Source of the DNA: Desulfomonile tiedjei
GTDB lineage: Bacteria > Desulfobacterota > Desulfomonilia > Desulfomonilales > Desulfomonilaceae
NCBI GenBank assembly: GCA_016212925.1
Contig: JACRDF010000052.1
Location: forward strand, 186,001 to 250,000
Reading direction: 5' to 3'
DNA: 64,000 nucleotides
Numbering within the stretch: position 1 is the first letter of the stretch; each line of letters starts with the position of its first letter. The notes below the pieces were generated by a model that made no database searches, had not been told where the DNA came from, and worked only from the letters and a program-made list of their open reading frames with translations. This document shows, piece by piece, positions 17,527-27,532 of this stretch. Both the position numbers and the translations under genes were made by a program.

Positions 17527-17569
17527 AGTCGACAGGACGCTGCTTCCGGCAAGCTGCTCCTTTGTCCAG

Positions 17570-17750
17570 GATTCCCCGAAGGGGAATGCCGTGAGTAGCC
17601 CTGGGTGAAACCCAGGGAAAGAGCCCCCGGCAATCACGGTTCCGGCCCCGGAGGGGTCGGCCCCTCCAGGGCCGTATGAAACTAATTCTTGGCTCTGCAT
17701 ACCACGGGTTTCACCCGTGGCTACTCAAGGAACTCCCCCTTCAGGGGAAC
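17570..17750. repeat. composite palindromic element
   Basis: Inverted arms gtagccctgggtgaaaccc (starting ~17595) and gggtttcacccgtggctac (17706-17724) match with two mismatches. Outside them are attccccgaaggggaat and the ccccttcagggg hairpins, and between them is a ccccggaggggtcggcccctcc hairpin region. Same outer-arm plus inner-hairpin layout as 7935-8013. Confidence 0.75.
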
Positions 17751-17839
17751 GATTTATGCGATAGCTATTTTCGCGATTAGTTTTGGGAAGTACTATAGTA
17801 ATACCAACTTCCGTGGCGGCGAGTGCCACAACGAATTAT

Positions 17840-18029
17840 GAAAACGCCGGTAGCGCCGTCCCGCGCTGAACGCGGGATTGCCGGTTGTCTTCGAGGCGTT
17901 TTCAAGGGAATGCGCTTTCAAGAAGGGACATTAGCAGTGGCCGGCAGGGACGCCAGCCGCTACCATAATGTGGTGGCGGTCCCGCGGGACGCGGGATGCC
18001 CGCCATCTTCAGTTGTACGAAAGCGCATT
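17840..18029. repeat. two adjoining inverted-repeat elements
   Basis: First element: gaaaacgcc (17840-17848) with ggcgttttc (17895-17903). Second: aatgcgctttc (17909-17919) with gaaagcgcatt (18019-18029), an 11-bp perfect match. Both enclose further GC-rich hairpins. They complete a ~1-kb gap (17139-18136) in which I see no gene. Confidence 0.75.
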
Positions 18030-18136
18030 GGCATAAGTGGTAATGGCAAAGCCGATGTCCCATTGCATACAGGGCGGTGAGCGCCATCCGGTCGCAATTT
18101 TGGCTACGGGCAGAGAATTTGCCGAAAGACCTTATT

Positions 18137-20425
18137 CTATACTTTCTTGTCCGACACCAGGGCTCGCCGGACAGCCTCAGACAGCTCGATCACTGTGTAA
18201 GGTTTTGCCACAACTCCAATAAAGCCATGTTTTTCATGATTGGCCATAATGGGATCATTGGAATAGCCGCTGGACACGATTGCTCTTATCTTGGGGTCAG
18301 ATTTGCCAAGTATATCGATGGCTTCCTTCCCTCCCATGCCGCCGGGAACCGTCAAGTCTACTATAACAAGGTCATAGGGTTCCTCGGTCTTCAGGGCTTT
18401 CCCGTAAAGTTCCACCGCCTCGGCCCCATCGGTTGCTACATCCACGTCATAGCCCAGCATACTTAGTATTTCTTTGGCCAGATCGCCTATTATTTGCTCG
18501 TCATCCATCAACAATATCTTGGCCTTGCCGGTAAGGAGCCGCAGCTTCGTGCCGTTGTCCTCCGGGATTTTATCGTCCGATCTGGGGAGATACACATCAA
18601 ACGTGGTGCCCGTTCCCGAGGTCGAAGAGACCGCAATCAGCCCGTCATGTTTTTTGATTATGGAATAGGATGTGGCCAGGCCGAGGCCGCTCCCTTTCTG
18701 TTTGGTCGTAAAATACGGGTCAAAGATCTTGGACAGATGCTCTTCGGGTATCCCGCGGCCATGATCCTCGATTGATATCCTCACGTAGGGCCCGGGTGAT
18801 ATTGGCAAACCATGCTCCGGTGCCACGACAACATCTTCCACCCTCATCTTGATCACACCACCCTGCGGCATGGCCTGCTGAGCATTTATGACGAGGTTGC
18901 TGATAACCTGACTGATCTGTCCTTCATCCACGTTCACCGTCCAGACGGTCTTCGGAATGGAAAATTCGCATCGGACCGTGGAACCCCTCAATGTGAATTC
19001 GCACGCGTCTCGTACCAGGCCCGCAATGCGGCATGCCTTTCTAACCGGCTCACCTCCTCTGGAGAATGTGAGCAACTGTTGTGTGAGGTCTTTAGCTCTT
19101 GTGGACGCCTTTTCCGCATTTTCCAGCAAGTGATACACCTTGTCGCCAGGTCTTGCGGTCAACTTGGCCAGCGACACACTCCCTTGAATGGCTGTCAGAA
19201 TATTGTTGAAATCGTGCGCAATGCCGCCCGCAAGGACGCCTATGGATTCAAGCTTGGCCACCTTGAAGAGTTCCTCCTCCGCTTGTCTGCGGCCGGTAAC
19301 ATCCCGCCAGATGCCTCTGAACCCCAACGGGTCTCCTAACGAGTCTCTGATCAAAGAGACGGACACCTCCATGTCTCTTTCGGAGCCGTCCTTGGTCACC
19401 ATCTTCCAGTGAGACGCATTGACGGGCTTCCCCGTCTCCAGCACTTTCTTAAAGGTTTCATGCGCGTCCGGCAGACTATGGTCGTGTATGCTCGAGCGGA
19501 AATCCTTTCCCAGGAGACACTCTTTTTCATGGCCCAGTAGTTTGCACGCCGAATCGTTCAAGAAGTTGAAATTGCCTGCGTTATCCAGTTCGTAATAGGC
19601 TTCCTCGATGGTCTCGACTATGGTGCGATATTTCTCTTCCGACTCACGGAGCGCGGCCTCGGCTCTTTTTCGTTCGACGACCTCCAGCTTAAGCTGTTTA
19701 TTGGCGGCCAGCAGCTCAGCAGTGCGTTGGTCGACGTGCTTTTCGAGTTCGGCATGGGCTCTTTGCAATTCCTGTTCCGCTCGTTGCCGCTCGGCAATCT
19801 CCTGGCGCAGGCGCCAATTGGTCGCTGCCAGTTCCGCTGTACGGTCCTCCACACGCCTCTCCAGTTCATCTCGCGCGGTCTGAAGCGTGGCCCCGTGTTT
19901 CTTGATAAGAAAAAGCTGCTTCTTCTCAAGGGTGAGGTCTTCGATGAGGACAAGTAACAGCCTGTCCCTGTCGAGCTTGATGGATCGAAAATGCATGCGC
20001 GCCCAGATCTTTTTTCCGCGAACCTGTAACAGGCCTTCACTCACCTGCCGTTTCTTCTCGTAGAAAACCTTGTCCACCAGCACCTGAACAGCGAGGGCGT
20101 TGCGAGGATGAGGGAAGAGTGCGAAAAAGGGACCGCCGGCCATGTTTCGATAATCAATATTGATTTTTTCTGATGCTTCGTTTGCAAAGACAGCCGAATA
20201 GCTTTGATCCACGAGCATGGCAGGGATGGGCAACGCATTCAACAATCGATGAAATCCCTCTGCCTGAGTTCCGCTGACCTTGAAGCTCCCCGAGCCGGTC
20301 ATGGGATCCGTGTCAATTGTTGCCAGATCAATCGAATCGGCGAAGACCTTCTCCAGAGTGACGCTCTCGGGCACCCGATAATGCGCCTCTGTGAAATCGA
20401 AAGCTCGTAATTCCTGACCCGACAT
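18137..20425 (-). CDS. soluble hybrid PAS sensor histidine kinase with C-terminal receiver domain
   Basis: 762 residues from the ATG at 20425, which has GGAG 6 bases upstream; the frame extends seven codons further to a TTG without such a site. Order: an N-terminal PAS-like domain (~55-170), a long coiled coil with two [11 protein letters not shown]-type heptads (~180-270), a PAS domain (~275-390), HisKA with [16 protein letters not shown] (~405), HATPase with [21 protein letters not shown] and GSGLGLA, then a receiver domain with phospho-acceptor Asp in [14 protein letters not shown]. No membrane helices. HDFNN-type hybrid kinases are common in Desulfobacterota. No output-domain regulator is adjacent. 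Confidence 0.92.
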   Translation of the reverse strand: MSGQELRAFDFTEAHYRVPESVTLEKVFADSIDLATIDTDPMTGSGSFKVSGTQAEGFHRLLNALPIPAMLVDQSYSAVFANEASEKINIDYRNMAGGPFFALFPHPRNALAVQVLVDKVFYEKKRQVSEGLLQVRGKKIWARMHFRSIKLDRDRLLLVLIEDLTLEKKQLFLIKKHGATLQTARDELERRVEDRTAELAATNWRLRQEIAERQRAEQELQRAHAELEKHVDQRTAELLAANKQLKLEVVERKRAEAALRESEEKYRTIVETIEEAYYELDNAGNFNFLNDSACKLLGHEKECLLGKDFRSSIHDHSLPDAHETFKKVLETGKPVNASHWKMVTKDGSERDMEVSVSLIRDSLGDPLGFRGIWRDVTGRRQAEEELFKVAKLESIGVLAGGIAHDFNNILTAIQGSVSLAKLTARPGDKVYHLLENAEKASTRAKDLTQQLLTFSRGGEPVRKACRIAGLVRDACEFTLRGSTVRCEFSIPKTVWTVNVDEGQISQVISNLVINAQQAMPQGGVIKMRVEDVVVAPEHGLPISPGPYVRISIEDHGRGIPEEHLSKIFDPYFTTKQKGSGLGLATSYSIIKKHDGLIAVSSTSGTGTTFDVYLPRSDDKIPEDNGTKLRLLTGKAKILLMDDEQIIGDLAKEILSMLGYDVDVATDGAEAVELYGKALKTEEPYDLVIVDLTVPGGMGGKEAIDILGKSDPKIRAIVSSGYSNDPIMANHEKHGFIGVVAKPYTVIELSEAVRRALVSDKKV

Positions 20426-21017
20426 GGCATGCTCCTGGTTTGTCAATTAAGGCGCCTAATAATTGTCGCCAAGTTGCGGTGTCAATGGTTTTGACGCTCT
20501 GGCGGCCCCCACGCGTTACGTTTACGCGTTGCAACGAGTATGCCACTTTCGTGCCCATGAGAAGAAAACTCAGCACACTTAGTGATAACAACTAAGTAGA
20601 TATGGATGCTCCCACGGTCATCCCCGGACAAGCTGCTCCCGAATCGCGTCGAGGCAAAGAAGAGGCGCGAAAATCGTACAGCCTCGCCTCTGCCTGAACG
20701 CGTTTACCGGCATTCCAGGTTTTCCAATGTGCCTTTGTTACTTACTCCGGTACGGTTATAGAGGCTCTCTCGACCACATTTATGCGTGAGCGCTTTTCGG
20801 GCATTCTCGCCGACAATGTTGCTCGCTCGCTGCACAGTCTGGGTCGTGTCGTTGGCAATCGTAGCCCCAGTCAGGACTCCTTGACGCGAAAGAAACCACT
20901 AAACCAGCGCAGGAATAGCTGATCGGCACTGAACTGGGATGGACATCTTAAAGAAAAAAGAAGAATGGTGATCCAAAAAAGACTAGAGTTTTTGAAGCAA
21001 TGGGCATAACTGCATGT
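20426..21017. other. ~600-base intergenic region between divergent genes
   Basis: Separates the hybrid kinase (minus) from the HTH/PilZ-like gene (plus). I see no coding frame with protein-like composition and no strong repeat. A promoter for the plus-strand gene lies at its right end. Confidence 0.45.
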
Positions 21018-21040
21018 TATAATAGTGATGTGCAGGAGGG
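21015..21040 (+). promoter_or_regulatory. extended -10 promoter and ribosome site of the HTH/PilZ-like gene
   Basis: TGTTATAAT (21015-21023) is a consensus extended -10; no good -35 is visible at standard spacing, as is usual with extended -10 promoters. The Shine-Dalgarno GGAGG is at 21035-21039, 10 bases before the ATG, giving a short leader of about 20 bases. Confidence 0.6.
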
Positions 21041-21049
21041 CCCCAAGCA

Positions 21050-21622
21050 ATGTCACCAAAACGGGAAATAAGCGCCAGAGATTTTGTCGCGGATCTGCGT
21101 TTTTCGGGATTCAGCAATCGCCAATTAATGGAGAAGTATCGACTCACCGAAAGAGAACTGGAGTTCATTTTCAAGAAGCTCGTTGCGGTAAAGGCTATCA
21201 ACCCCTCCGAACTAAATGAGAGGTCCGCGCCTGCCGATCCGGCGCTATATCCTGAAATGCCCTCGGATTTTCGCATATCCATAAGAGATGAACTGGACTT
21301 TCCTTTGCCTGTTTATGAAAAGGACTTTCCTGACGAACGGGGTCTGGTCCTGAACGTCTCGACCATGGGGCTGGGAGTGAAAGGAATTGAGGCCAGTGTG
21401 GGCGAGATAAAGACTTTAGTGATCCCCGCACACGAGCTGTTCCACATTAACCTGATCGAGGTGGAGGGGCAGTGTCGTTGGGCAACGAGGGAAAGTCTAT
21501 CCGGGGTTTTTTCAGCAGGCTTCGAAATAATCAACGTAGTTAGCGGCAGTTTGGAAGAACTACAGATGATGATCCGATCCATCCCCCTTGAGGATCGGGT
21601 GGCAATGAGAAAGAAGCTCTAA
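21050..21622 (+). CDS. HTH plus PilZ-like domain protein
   Basis: 190 residues. Residues ~1-50 form a helical segment resembling a small HTH (ISARDFVADLRFSGFSNRQL, MEKYRLTEREL). The C-terminal ~110 residues look like a PilZ domain: LVLNVSTMGLGVKG carries the N-x-S-x-x-G motif that contacts cyclic di-GMP, followed by beta strands and CRWA. The paired upstream RxxxR arginines are not clear (only DERG), so cyclic di-GMP binding is uncertain. It stands alone between divergent and convergent neighbours with its own promoter. Confidence 0.6.
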   Translation: MSPKREISARDFVADLRFSGFSNRQLMEKYRLTERELEFIFKKLVAVKAINPSELNERSAPADPALYPEMPSDFRISIRDELDFPLPVYEKDFPDERGLVLNVSTMGLGVKGIEASVGEIKTLVIPAHELFHINLIEVEGQCRWATRESLSGVFSAGFEIINVVSGSLEELQMMIRSIPLEDRVAMRKKL

Positions 21623-21727
21623 AATCAAGGGGGTTCTCAGTTAAAGATTCGGCCGGTGTCCCTTCCTTGGAAAGCGTTCTCGGACTCCTGCATGTTCATC
21701 CAAAAACAGTTGCCTAGAGCGCCACGG

Positions 21728-22885
21728 CTACCGTGCTAATTCAATGGCCTTCTCCAGTGCCGACAGCAGAAGAATCACGTTTTCCCTTCGGCTGTTAAAG
21801 CCCATCAATCCGATACGCCAAACCTTTCCGGCCAACTGCCCTAATCCTGCGGCCATTTCTATGTTGTAGTTTTCCAGGAGCCAGCCGCTGACTGCCTTGC
21901 TGTCGATGCCTTCGGGCACAAGCGCGGTGGTAAGGCTCGGCAGACGAAACTGCTTCTCCACATGACATCCGATGCCCAACTCTTCGAGCCCTTCCCACAG
22001 GAGTTCCGCGTTGGCTCGATGTCGTGCCCAGCGATCTTCAAGGCCTTCCTCCGCGACAACACGCAGAGCCTCACGAAACGCGTAAACCATATTGATCGGA
22101 GCGGTGTGGTGATACGTCCGCTCTCCGTTCCAGTATTTTCTGATGAGGGTCATGTCCAGGTACCAGTTGGCCGGTTTTGATTTGCGGCTGTTCAGCTTCT
22201 CCATGGCTCTGGGGCCTAGAGTAAAAGGAGCGACCCCGGGCGGGCAGCTAAGGCACTTCTGGCTCCCGCTGTAGGCTACGTCCACATGCCAGCGGTCGAG
22301 AAAGACAGGGATTCCTCCCAGACTGGTAACCGTGTCCAACAGGAGGAGCGCGTGAAATTCACGGCACAGCTTGCCTATGCCGTCCATGGGTTGAAGCGCG
22401 CCTGTGGATGTTTCGGCATGCACCAAGCCGAGTAATGCGGGACGATGGGTTTCCAGGCCTTCCGCGACTTCCTCAAGGGAGAAAACCTCACCCCAAGGTT
22501 TTTCCATTCTTCGCACATCCGCTCCGTATCTGGAGGCCATTTCGCAAAGCCGTTCTCCGAAATAACCGTTAACGCCGATCAGTACCACATCACCGGGTTC
22601 TACGCAGTTGGCCAAGGTTGCCTCCATGGCCGCGCTTCCCGTGCCGCTCACGGGAATGGTAAATTGGTTGTCAGTTTGCCACACGTAGCGGAGCAATTCC
22701 TGCGTCTCACTCATCAGCTCGATGAACTTGGGGTCCAGGTGGCCCACTATATTCATGCCGAGGGCCTGGCGAACCCTCGGGTGAATGTTCGAGGGGCCGG
22801 GGCCGAGCAGTAGCCTGGGAGGCATCTCCAGTTGACCGGTTTGAATCCGATGAGCGTCATCCACTTGCAGATTTGTGCTTTGCAT
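21728..22885 (-). CDS. class V aminotransferase, alanine-glyoxylate/serine-pyruvate type
   Basis: 385 residues from the ATG at 22885, preceded by AGAGG; the frame runs on upstream but without family similarity. Fold type I PLP enzyme: LLLGPGPSNIHPRVRQAL at the N-terminus, substrate-side VSGTGSAAMEA, LLLDTVTSLGG with the PLP-ring Asp, and SGSQKCLSCPPG with the Schiff-base Lys. C-terminal RIGLMGFNSRRENV is typical of the AGT family. It interconverts glyoxylate/alanine or serine/pyruvate-type pairs. It lies 5 kb from the glycolate-oxidase-type genes, a plausible metabolic link (glyoxylate to glycine). Confidence 0.9.
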   Translation of the reverse strand: MQSTNLQVDDAHRIQTGQLEMPPRLLLGPGPSNIHPRVRQALGMNIVGHLDPKFIELMSETQELLRYVWQTDNQFTIPVSGTGSAAMEATLANCVEPGDVVLIGVNGYFGERLCEMASRYGADVRRMEKPWGEVFSLEEVAEGLETHRPALLGLVHAETSTGALQPMDGIGKLCREFHALLLLDTVTSLGGIPVFLDRWHVDVAYSGSQKCLSCPPGVAPFTLGPRAMEKLNSRKSKPANWYLDMTLIRKYWNGERTYHHTAPINMVYAFREALRVVAEEGLEDRWARHRANAELLWEGLEELGIGCHVEKQFRLPSLTTALVPEGIDSKAVSGWLLENYNIEMAAGLGQLAGKVWRIGLMGFNSRRENVILLLSALEKAIELAR

Positions 22886-23075
22886 GCAATATGCCCTCTT
22901 CATTACTGTTGTTTTTGAGGAAGCTCGGGTAAGTGTGAATAGTGAATAATATGGACTTTGCGACAAAAGTGCAAGATTGCGTTTGAAAAAAGTTCCGCGC
23001 TATTCTGTGGGAAAGCATTTCCCGACGAACGGACAACGCCCCGGCGATTGCGTGAGCCTAAGATCTGTCTGGTTC

Positions 23076-23097
23076 CCAGGCGAGCCTGGGAACGAGG
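23076..23097. repeat. short copy of the TTCCCAGGC...GCCTGGGAA palindrome
   Basis: Located just upstream of the MBL-fold gene in the divergent gap with the aminotransferase; arms ttcccaggc/gcctgggaa separated by one to two bases. Its presence argues against using the start codons further upstream for the MBL gene. Confidence 0.75.
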
Positions 23098-23149
23098 AAC
23101 AAAAAAAGACCCGACGCTGCTTCCCAAAAAAATGGATGGAGACTCTTTG

Positions 23150-23959
23150 ATGATCGAAACGAGTTGTTTTGACGGCGTAACCCAAATCAAAATGTCCCGT
23201 GGAGGCAAGGGCAGGATCCACTATTGGGTGTCCGCTTATCTGGTTGACGGGGTGCTTATCGACACGGGGTGCAGTCACTGTGCCAAGGAGTTCGTGGACT
23301 ATCTGGAAGGCACGGACGTGCGCGTTGCGGTCAACACCCATTACCACGAAGATCACGTAGGGGCCAATAAACTGCTCCAAGAGAGGCTGGGCATAGAAAT
23401 ACTCGCCCATCCCCAGGCAATTCCTCTGATCAAAAGGCCGCCGGCTCTGCCATCGTACCGCGAAATCACATGGGGAAACCCTGAGCCGTCGGAAGTCAAT
23501 CCCGTACCCCGAAGAATCGAGACTTCGAGGTTCTGTTTTGATGTCATCGAAACGCCGGGGCATTGTGAAGACCACATTAGTCTGGTGGAATCCTCCCGGG
23601 GGTGGTGTTTCACCGGTGACTTGTATTTCGGGGAAAAGCTGAAAACAGCGGGACGGGAAACCGATATTACCGCGATGATGCACTCCATGAAAAAGATCCT
23701 TGAATTGGGGACGGAAAACCTAATGCTTTTCACCGCGCTGAGAACCGTGGAGAAGCGCGGTCAAAAGGCCCTTCGAGCTGCAATTAATTACTTTGAGACC
23801 CTCGGTATGAAAGCCAAAGATCTTCAAGAGAGAGGACTCGATGTCTCAGCCATCGTGGATGAATTAATGGGCGGTGAAAGCATGTTTTGTCGGCAAACAG
23901 CCGGGCATTTTTCTTCTGCGAACCTCGTACGGCTGTTGCTCGACGCGGACCTTTCCTGA
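23150..23959 (+). CDS. metallo-beta-lactamase-fold hydrolase
   Basis: 269 residues from the ATG at 23150 (MIETSCFDGV), with GGAG 8 bases upstream. The frame opens 64 codons earlier, but that stretch runs through a palindromic repeat. Zinc-site motif THYHEDHVGA (HxHxDH), then ETPGHCEDHISL (third His) and FTGDLYFGE (bridging Asp). Relatives include glyoxalase II-like and SoxH-like hydrolases; substrate unknown. Converges with the FtsX-type gene with 24 bases between stops. It is divergent from the aminotransferase, so they may share control sequences. Confidence 0.88.
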   Translation: MIETSCFDGVTQIKMSRGGKGRIHYWVSAYLVDGVLIDTGCSHCAKEFVDYLEGTDVRVAVNTHYHEDHVGANKLLQERLGIEILAHPQAIPLIKRPPALPSYREITWGNPEPSEVNPVPRRIETSRFCFDVIETPGHCEDHISLVESSRGWCFTGDLYFGEKLKTAGRETDITAMMHSMKKILELGTENLMLFTALRTVEKRGQKALRAAINYFETLGMKAKDLQERGLDVSAIVDELMGGESMFCRQTAGHFSSANLVRLLLDADLS

Positions 23960-23983
23960 CCGGGCCGCGCTCGCCTGCCTGGC

Positions 23984-26503
23984 TCACTCCTCTTTGAGCG
24001 ACAGCCCCGCGGGTGCTCTGATCAGCTTGTAAGTCGGATAGAGCGCGGAAACGAGGCATGCCAGCATAGTCAGGAGGAAGCTTTTGGCAAATATCCACAA
24101 ATTGACATGAACATCCACCGACCAGCCGAACGATCGATAGTTGATAGCGTATATTATTATGTAAGTCAGGATGAGGCCGCATATTATGGAGATGGAGAAA
24201 GCCGCAAACCCCATGATCAGAGCCTGATACACATTCATCTTGCCCATCTCCCGCCTGGTAAGCCCGAGATAGCCCAACACTGTCATTTCTCTGGATCTTT
24301 CCAGTAAGATCGCCATGAGAGCCGTGGCCACCCCCAGAAGCGCCACCAAGAGAGAAACTCCTTTCAGAGTCGCAGTAGGAGCGAAGGTCTTGTCAAATAT
24401 AACGAGAACGTCGTTTTTCATTTTGGTGTTCGACGCCATGGTACGATCCAGGTCGGGATATTTCCGCAATATGGATTCACGTATTTCCTCCACAGACGCG
24501 GTCGGCTTCAAAAAAAGGGCTATTGACTGCACGCGCTTGTCCTTCCAGATCTTCTCATAGATCTCCCGATCCATGTGGATGGTCCCCTGGTCCGAGGAGT
24601 AGTCTCGTAAAACGGAAACCACACGGAATGGCCGCTCGCCTTCCGGAGTGACGAGACCTACCATGTCGCCCAAAGACAAACCGAATCGGTACGCGAGAGA
24701 CTCCGAAATAAAGACCCCTCCTGCAACGAGCTTGTCCCAGGCGGATTTCTTGCCTTCGAGAAAACGGAATGAAGAGTGGTGCTTCAGAACCGACCCGTCC
24801 ACCACACGCAATTTCACAGACTTGTCCTGGAGGAACACATCATAGGCGGCATATCGTTCGACCGCCTCGACACGAGGGTCGTTCTTCAAATCTACGACCA
24901 GGTCTGCAGGAAGTGGATGGTCCCACTTGGTCGTCCCCGGAGAAATATACAGATGCCCCTCTAATGATCCTTCCAGCCAATCCGCCACGGATTTCCTGAA
25001 GCTGTGGATCATGGTATCCACACCGATGGTCATGGAAAGAGCTACAGCCAGTGCGGCAACAGCCATGCTCGTGCGACTCAAAGAAGCTCTAATCGTGCGA
25101 GCGGCCAGAAAAGCCTCCAATAATCCTCGGATTTTACGCAGATGGATCCCTGCATAGTGCGTGAATGGAGAAAGAAGGGAAGGGGTGAAAAGCGCGAACG
25201 CAAGGGTCATTCCGAAGGCTGACAAAAACCCCCAGTAAATGGAAAAGCGCGATCCCCAGGCGGCAACCAACGCGGCCAGGAAGCAGAAGATCCCACCCGC
25301 AAAAAGAAAGCCTTTCAACCCGTGAGCGCGGTCTTCGATGCTTTGACGCTTTATTCCCAATATCGGGGAGGTAACCGCGACCTCAAGGGCCGGGAGCCCG
25401 GTCCCCAAGAAAGTGGCCAAATATCCTACTCCAAAACCGCTCAAGACCACGGGCAAGGTCAGCCGCACACTCTCAACTCTTACATAGAAATAGAGTTCAC
25501 CGATTGTCGATGAAACTCTGTCGATACTCCACCACGCCACCGCGTAGCCGAAAAATATTCCGACCAGACTTCCCAAAGTCCCCAGGAGGAGCGATTCCGT
25601 CATGAACGCTACAACGAGGCCTTTCCTATCCGCGCCAAGTGTGAGTAGCAGCGACATGTTTTCGCGACGGGACAAGACGGAAAACATGGAAAAATTGTAG
25701 ATCAGGAAAATCCCAACAAAAAGGGCAAGCAAACTCATGGCTGCCAGGTTCAACTGGAACGAATAGAGCATGGCCTTGAGCGCTGCCTTCCTTGAATTTC
25801 CGTCAGTAAGCCTGAGACTTGTAGGTAGCCGCTTCGTAAGTTGTTCAACATCTCCGGAATAAACGATGTCGATGCGATCCAAGTGCCCTTCTTTGCCGAA
25901 AATCTCCTGGGCCGCGGATATATCCATTATAGCGATATTGTCTCCTAGGCCGGCGTCTGCAGATCTTGGCAGACTCCCCAGTATCTTCACCTTTTTTTCG
26001 ATGCCCGCGGTCAGAACGGTTAAGGTCCCGCCGGTCTCCAAGCCGTGGCTTTCCATGAGCTTTCCGGACACCAAGATCGACGGAACGCGACCCGCAAGGA
26101 ACCTTTCGAAATCGTCCGCTTTGGCCGCAGCTGGAGCTAGCGCCCGAAAATCGGAGTCCAGAAAAGGGTCCAATCCCAAGAAACGAATGGGCTCTCGCCC
26201 GGTCTCCAGGGTGTGGGCCATGACTTCTACCACGGGCGAAGCAGCTTCAATGTCCGGGTCGTTCCATATTTTAGCGAACAGCTTTTCGTCGATGCGACCA
26301 TAATTGGAAACGAGCGAGTGAGTAGCTCGGCCGGAAAGGAAATCCACGGATGCTGAAACCGATGATAGGGCTGAATTATTTATCAACTCGACAGCGATTA
26401 CGATTCCCACGCCGAGGGATATCCCCATAAGACACAGGAGTGACAGCAGACGGTGACGCCGATAATACCGCAAATTGAATTTAAGCAGTGGAAGAATAGT
26501 CAT
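23984..26503 (-). CDS. YbbP-like ABC permease with two FtsX domains
   Basis: 839 residues from the ATG at 26503; an upstream TTG is less likely. About ten membrane helices: one near the N-terminus followed by a large periplasmic (MacB_PCD-like) domain, an FtsX core around residues 250-360, further helices around 400-480, a second periplasmic domain, and a second FtsX core in the last ~120 residues. This two-module plan matches YbbP/LolC-E-like exporters, which act on lipids or lipoproteins. The partner ATPase gene lies upstream in the same direction, separated by 175 bases that include a palindromic repeat. Confidence 0.88.
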   Translation of the reverse strand: MTILPLLKFNLRYYRRHRLLSLLCLMGISLGVGIVIAVELINNSALSSVSASVDFLSGRATHSLVSNYGRIDEKLFAKIWNDPDIEAASPVVEVMAHTLETGREPIRFLGLDPFLDSDFRALAPAAAKADDFERFLAGRVPSILVSGKLMESHGLETGGTLTVLTAGIEKKVKILGSLPRSADAGLGDNIAIMDISAAQEIFGKEGHLDRIDIVYSGDVEQLTKRLPTSLRLTDGNSRKAALKAMLYSFQLNLAAMSLLALFVGIFLIYNFSMFSVLSRRENMSLLLTLGADRKGLVVAFMTESLLLGTLGSLVGIFFGYAVAWWSIDRVSSTIGELYFYVRVESVRLTLPVVLSGFGVGYLATFLGTGLPALEVAVTSPILGIKRQSIEDRAHGLKGFLFAGGIFCFLAALVAAWGSRFSIYWGFLSAFGMTLAFALFTPSLLSPFTHYAGIHLRKIRGLLEAFLAARTIRASLSRTSMAVAALAVALSMTIGVDTMIHSFRKSVADWLEGSLEGHLYISPGTTKWDHPLPADLVVDLKNDPRVEAVERYAAYDVFLQDKSVKLRVVDGSVLKHHSSFRFLEGKKSAWDKLVAGGVFISESLAYRFGLSLGDMVGLVTPEGERPFRVVSVLRDYSSDQGTIHMDREIYEKIWKDKRVQSIALFLKPTASVEEIRESILRKYPDLDRTMASNTKMKNDVLVIFDKTFAPTATLKGVSLLVALLGVATALMAILLERSREMTVLGYLGLTRREMGKMNVYQALIMGFAAFSISIICGLILTYIIIYAINYRSFGWSVDVHVNLWIFAKSFLLTMLACLVSALYPTYKLIRAPAGLSLKEE

Positions 26504-26581
26504 GGACAGCCCATCAGGAGATGCCAGTGCCCGCAAGGCTTACAAATACTTCTCAGCAGATTGTTCCGGGTCTTCCTGCTG

Positions 26582-26604
26582 GTGCCCAGGCTCGCCTGGG
26601 AACC
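26582..26604. repeat. copy of the CCCAGGC...GCCTGGGAA palindrome
   Basis: Lies between the ATPase and permease genes of the exporter, a position where it could form a hairpin in a shared transcript. Confidence 0.7.
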
Positions 26605-26678
26605 TTCACCTTCGGGGCTCTGCCCGGAAACACGTGTCATTTCAAGCCAGTCAGGAAGGCTCCCTTGGTCCTCCGATC

Positions 26679-27371
26679 CTAGATGACCTCTCCGGACTCG
26701 GATTCTTCGACCAATTTTCCGCCGCGCAGTCTATACTTGCGATGAGCCAACCAGAGCGCTTCGGCGCTGTGGGTAGCCATGACAAGCGTCGCGTCGGTCC
26801 TGCTGCAAATTTCGTGAATCAGTTCCAGGACGCTGTTTCCTGTCTCAAGGTCCAGGTTGCCGGTAGGCTCGTCCGCCAGGATTAGTTTGGGGCCCTTCAC
26901 CAGCGCCCTCGCAATCGCTACTCTCTGCTGTTCCCCGCCGGAAAGCTGTTCCGGGAATTTGTCCCAATGACTTGCAAGCCCGACTGCCTCAAGAACCTCG
27001 CGCGCCTTGGTTTCATCGGTTATTCCTAACAGATCCAACGGAAGCGTAAGGTTTTCTCCCACAGTGAGGGTAGGAAACAGATTAAATGACTGAAATACGA
27101 ATCCCACTTCTTTGCGGCGGTACAAAGCCAACTCTTGCTGGGGAAGGGTCGAAATTTCACGACCGTCATACAACACGCGGCCGCTCGTGGGTAGATCCAC
27201 TCCCCCCAAGATGTTCAAAAAAGTGCTCTTCCCGGATCCGCTCTTTCCCAGCAGCAATATCCTTTCGCCCTGATGAATCTCCAGGCTGACTTCCTTTAAC
27301 GGCACTACCGCACGGGACATTCCGCTCGGATAGCGCTTTGTTACGTTTTCCAGGCGTATCAGAGGATGCAT
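26679..27371 (-). CDS. LolD/YbbA-like ABC transporter ATP-binding protein
   Basis: 230 residues from the ATG at 27371 ([14 protein letters not shown]) with GGAGG upstream. Walker [13 protein letters not shown], signature [15 protein letters not shown], Walker [13 protein letters not shown] and H-loop MATHS. The ADEPTGNLD form and length are typical of the MacB/LolD/YbbA group, which powers FtsX-fold permeases. It probably works with the permease encoded downstream at 23984-26503. Upstream residues to 27437 lack family features. Confidence 0.92.
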   Translation of the reverse strand: MHPLIRLENVTKRYPSGMSRAVVPLKEVSLEIHQGERILLLGKSGSGKSTFLNILGGVDLPTSGRVLYDGREISTLPQQELALYRRKEVGFVFQSFNLFPTLTVGENLTLPLDLLGITDETKAREVLEAVGLASHWDKFPEQLSGGEQQRVAIARALVKGPKLILADEPTGNLDLETGNSVLELIHEICSRTDATLVMATHSAEALWLAHRKYRLRGGKLVEESESGEVI

Positions 27372-27532
27372 GGGCTGCCCGGCCTCCGAATTGGTCCAGA
27401 GACAGATTATTCCGATTCGCGATCGAATGCGTAACAATTATTCTCGGGGAGCGCGTTCTATCAGGACAGACGACAATGGCTCCGTTTGGCGGGCACTACT
27501 TGCCCCACGCGCAGCAATTTTTAAAGCCATAT

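Noticed and set aside
17213-17608. Open frames across the 17-kb repeat region
   Set aside because: They read through tandem and inverted repeats and show no protein-like composition.
22958-23149. Longer MBL-fold protein starting at 22958
   Set aside because: The extra 64 codons traverse a palindromic repeat; the ATG at 23150 has GGAG at correct spacing and begins the domain.
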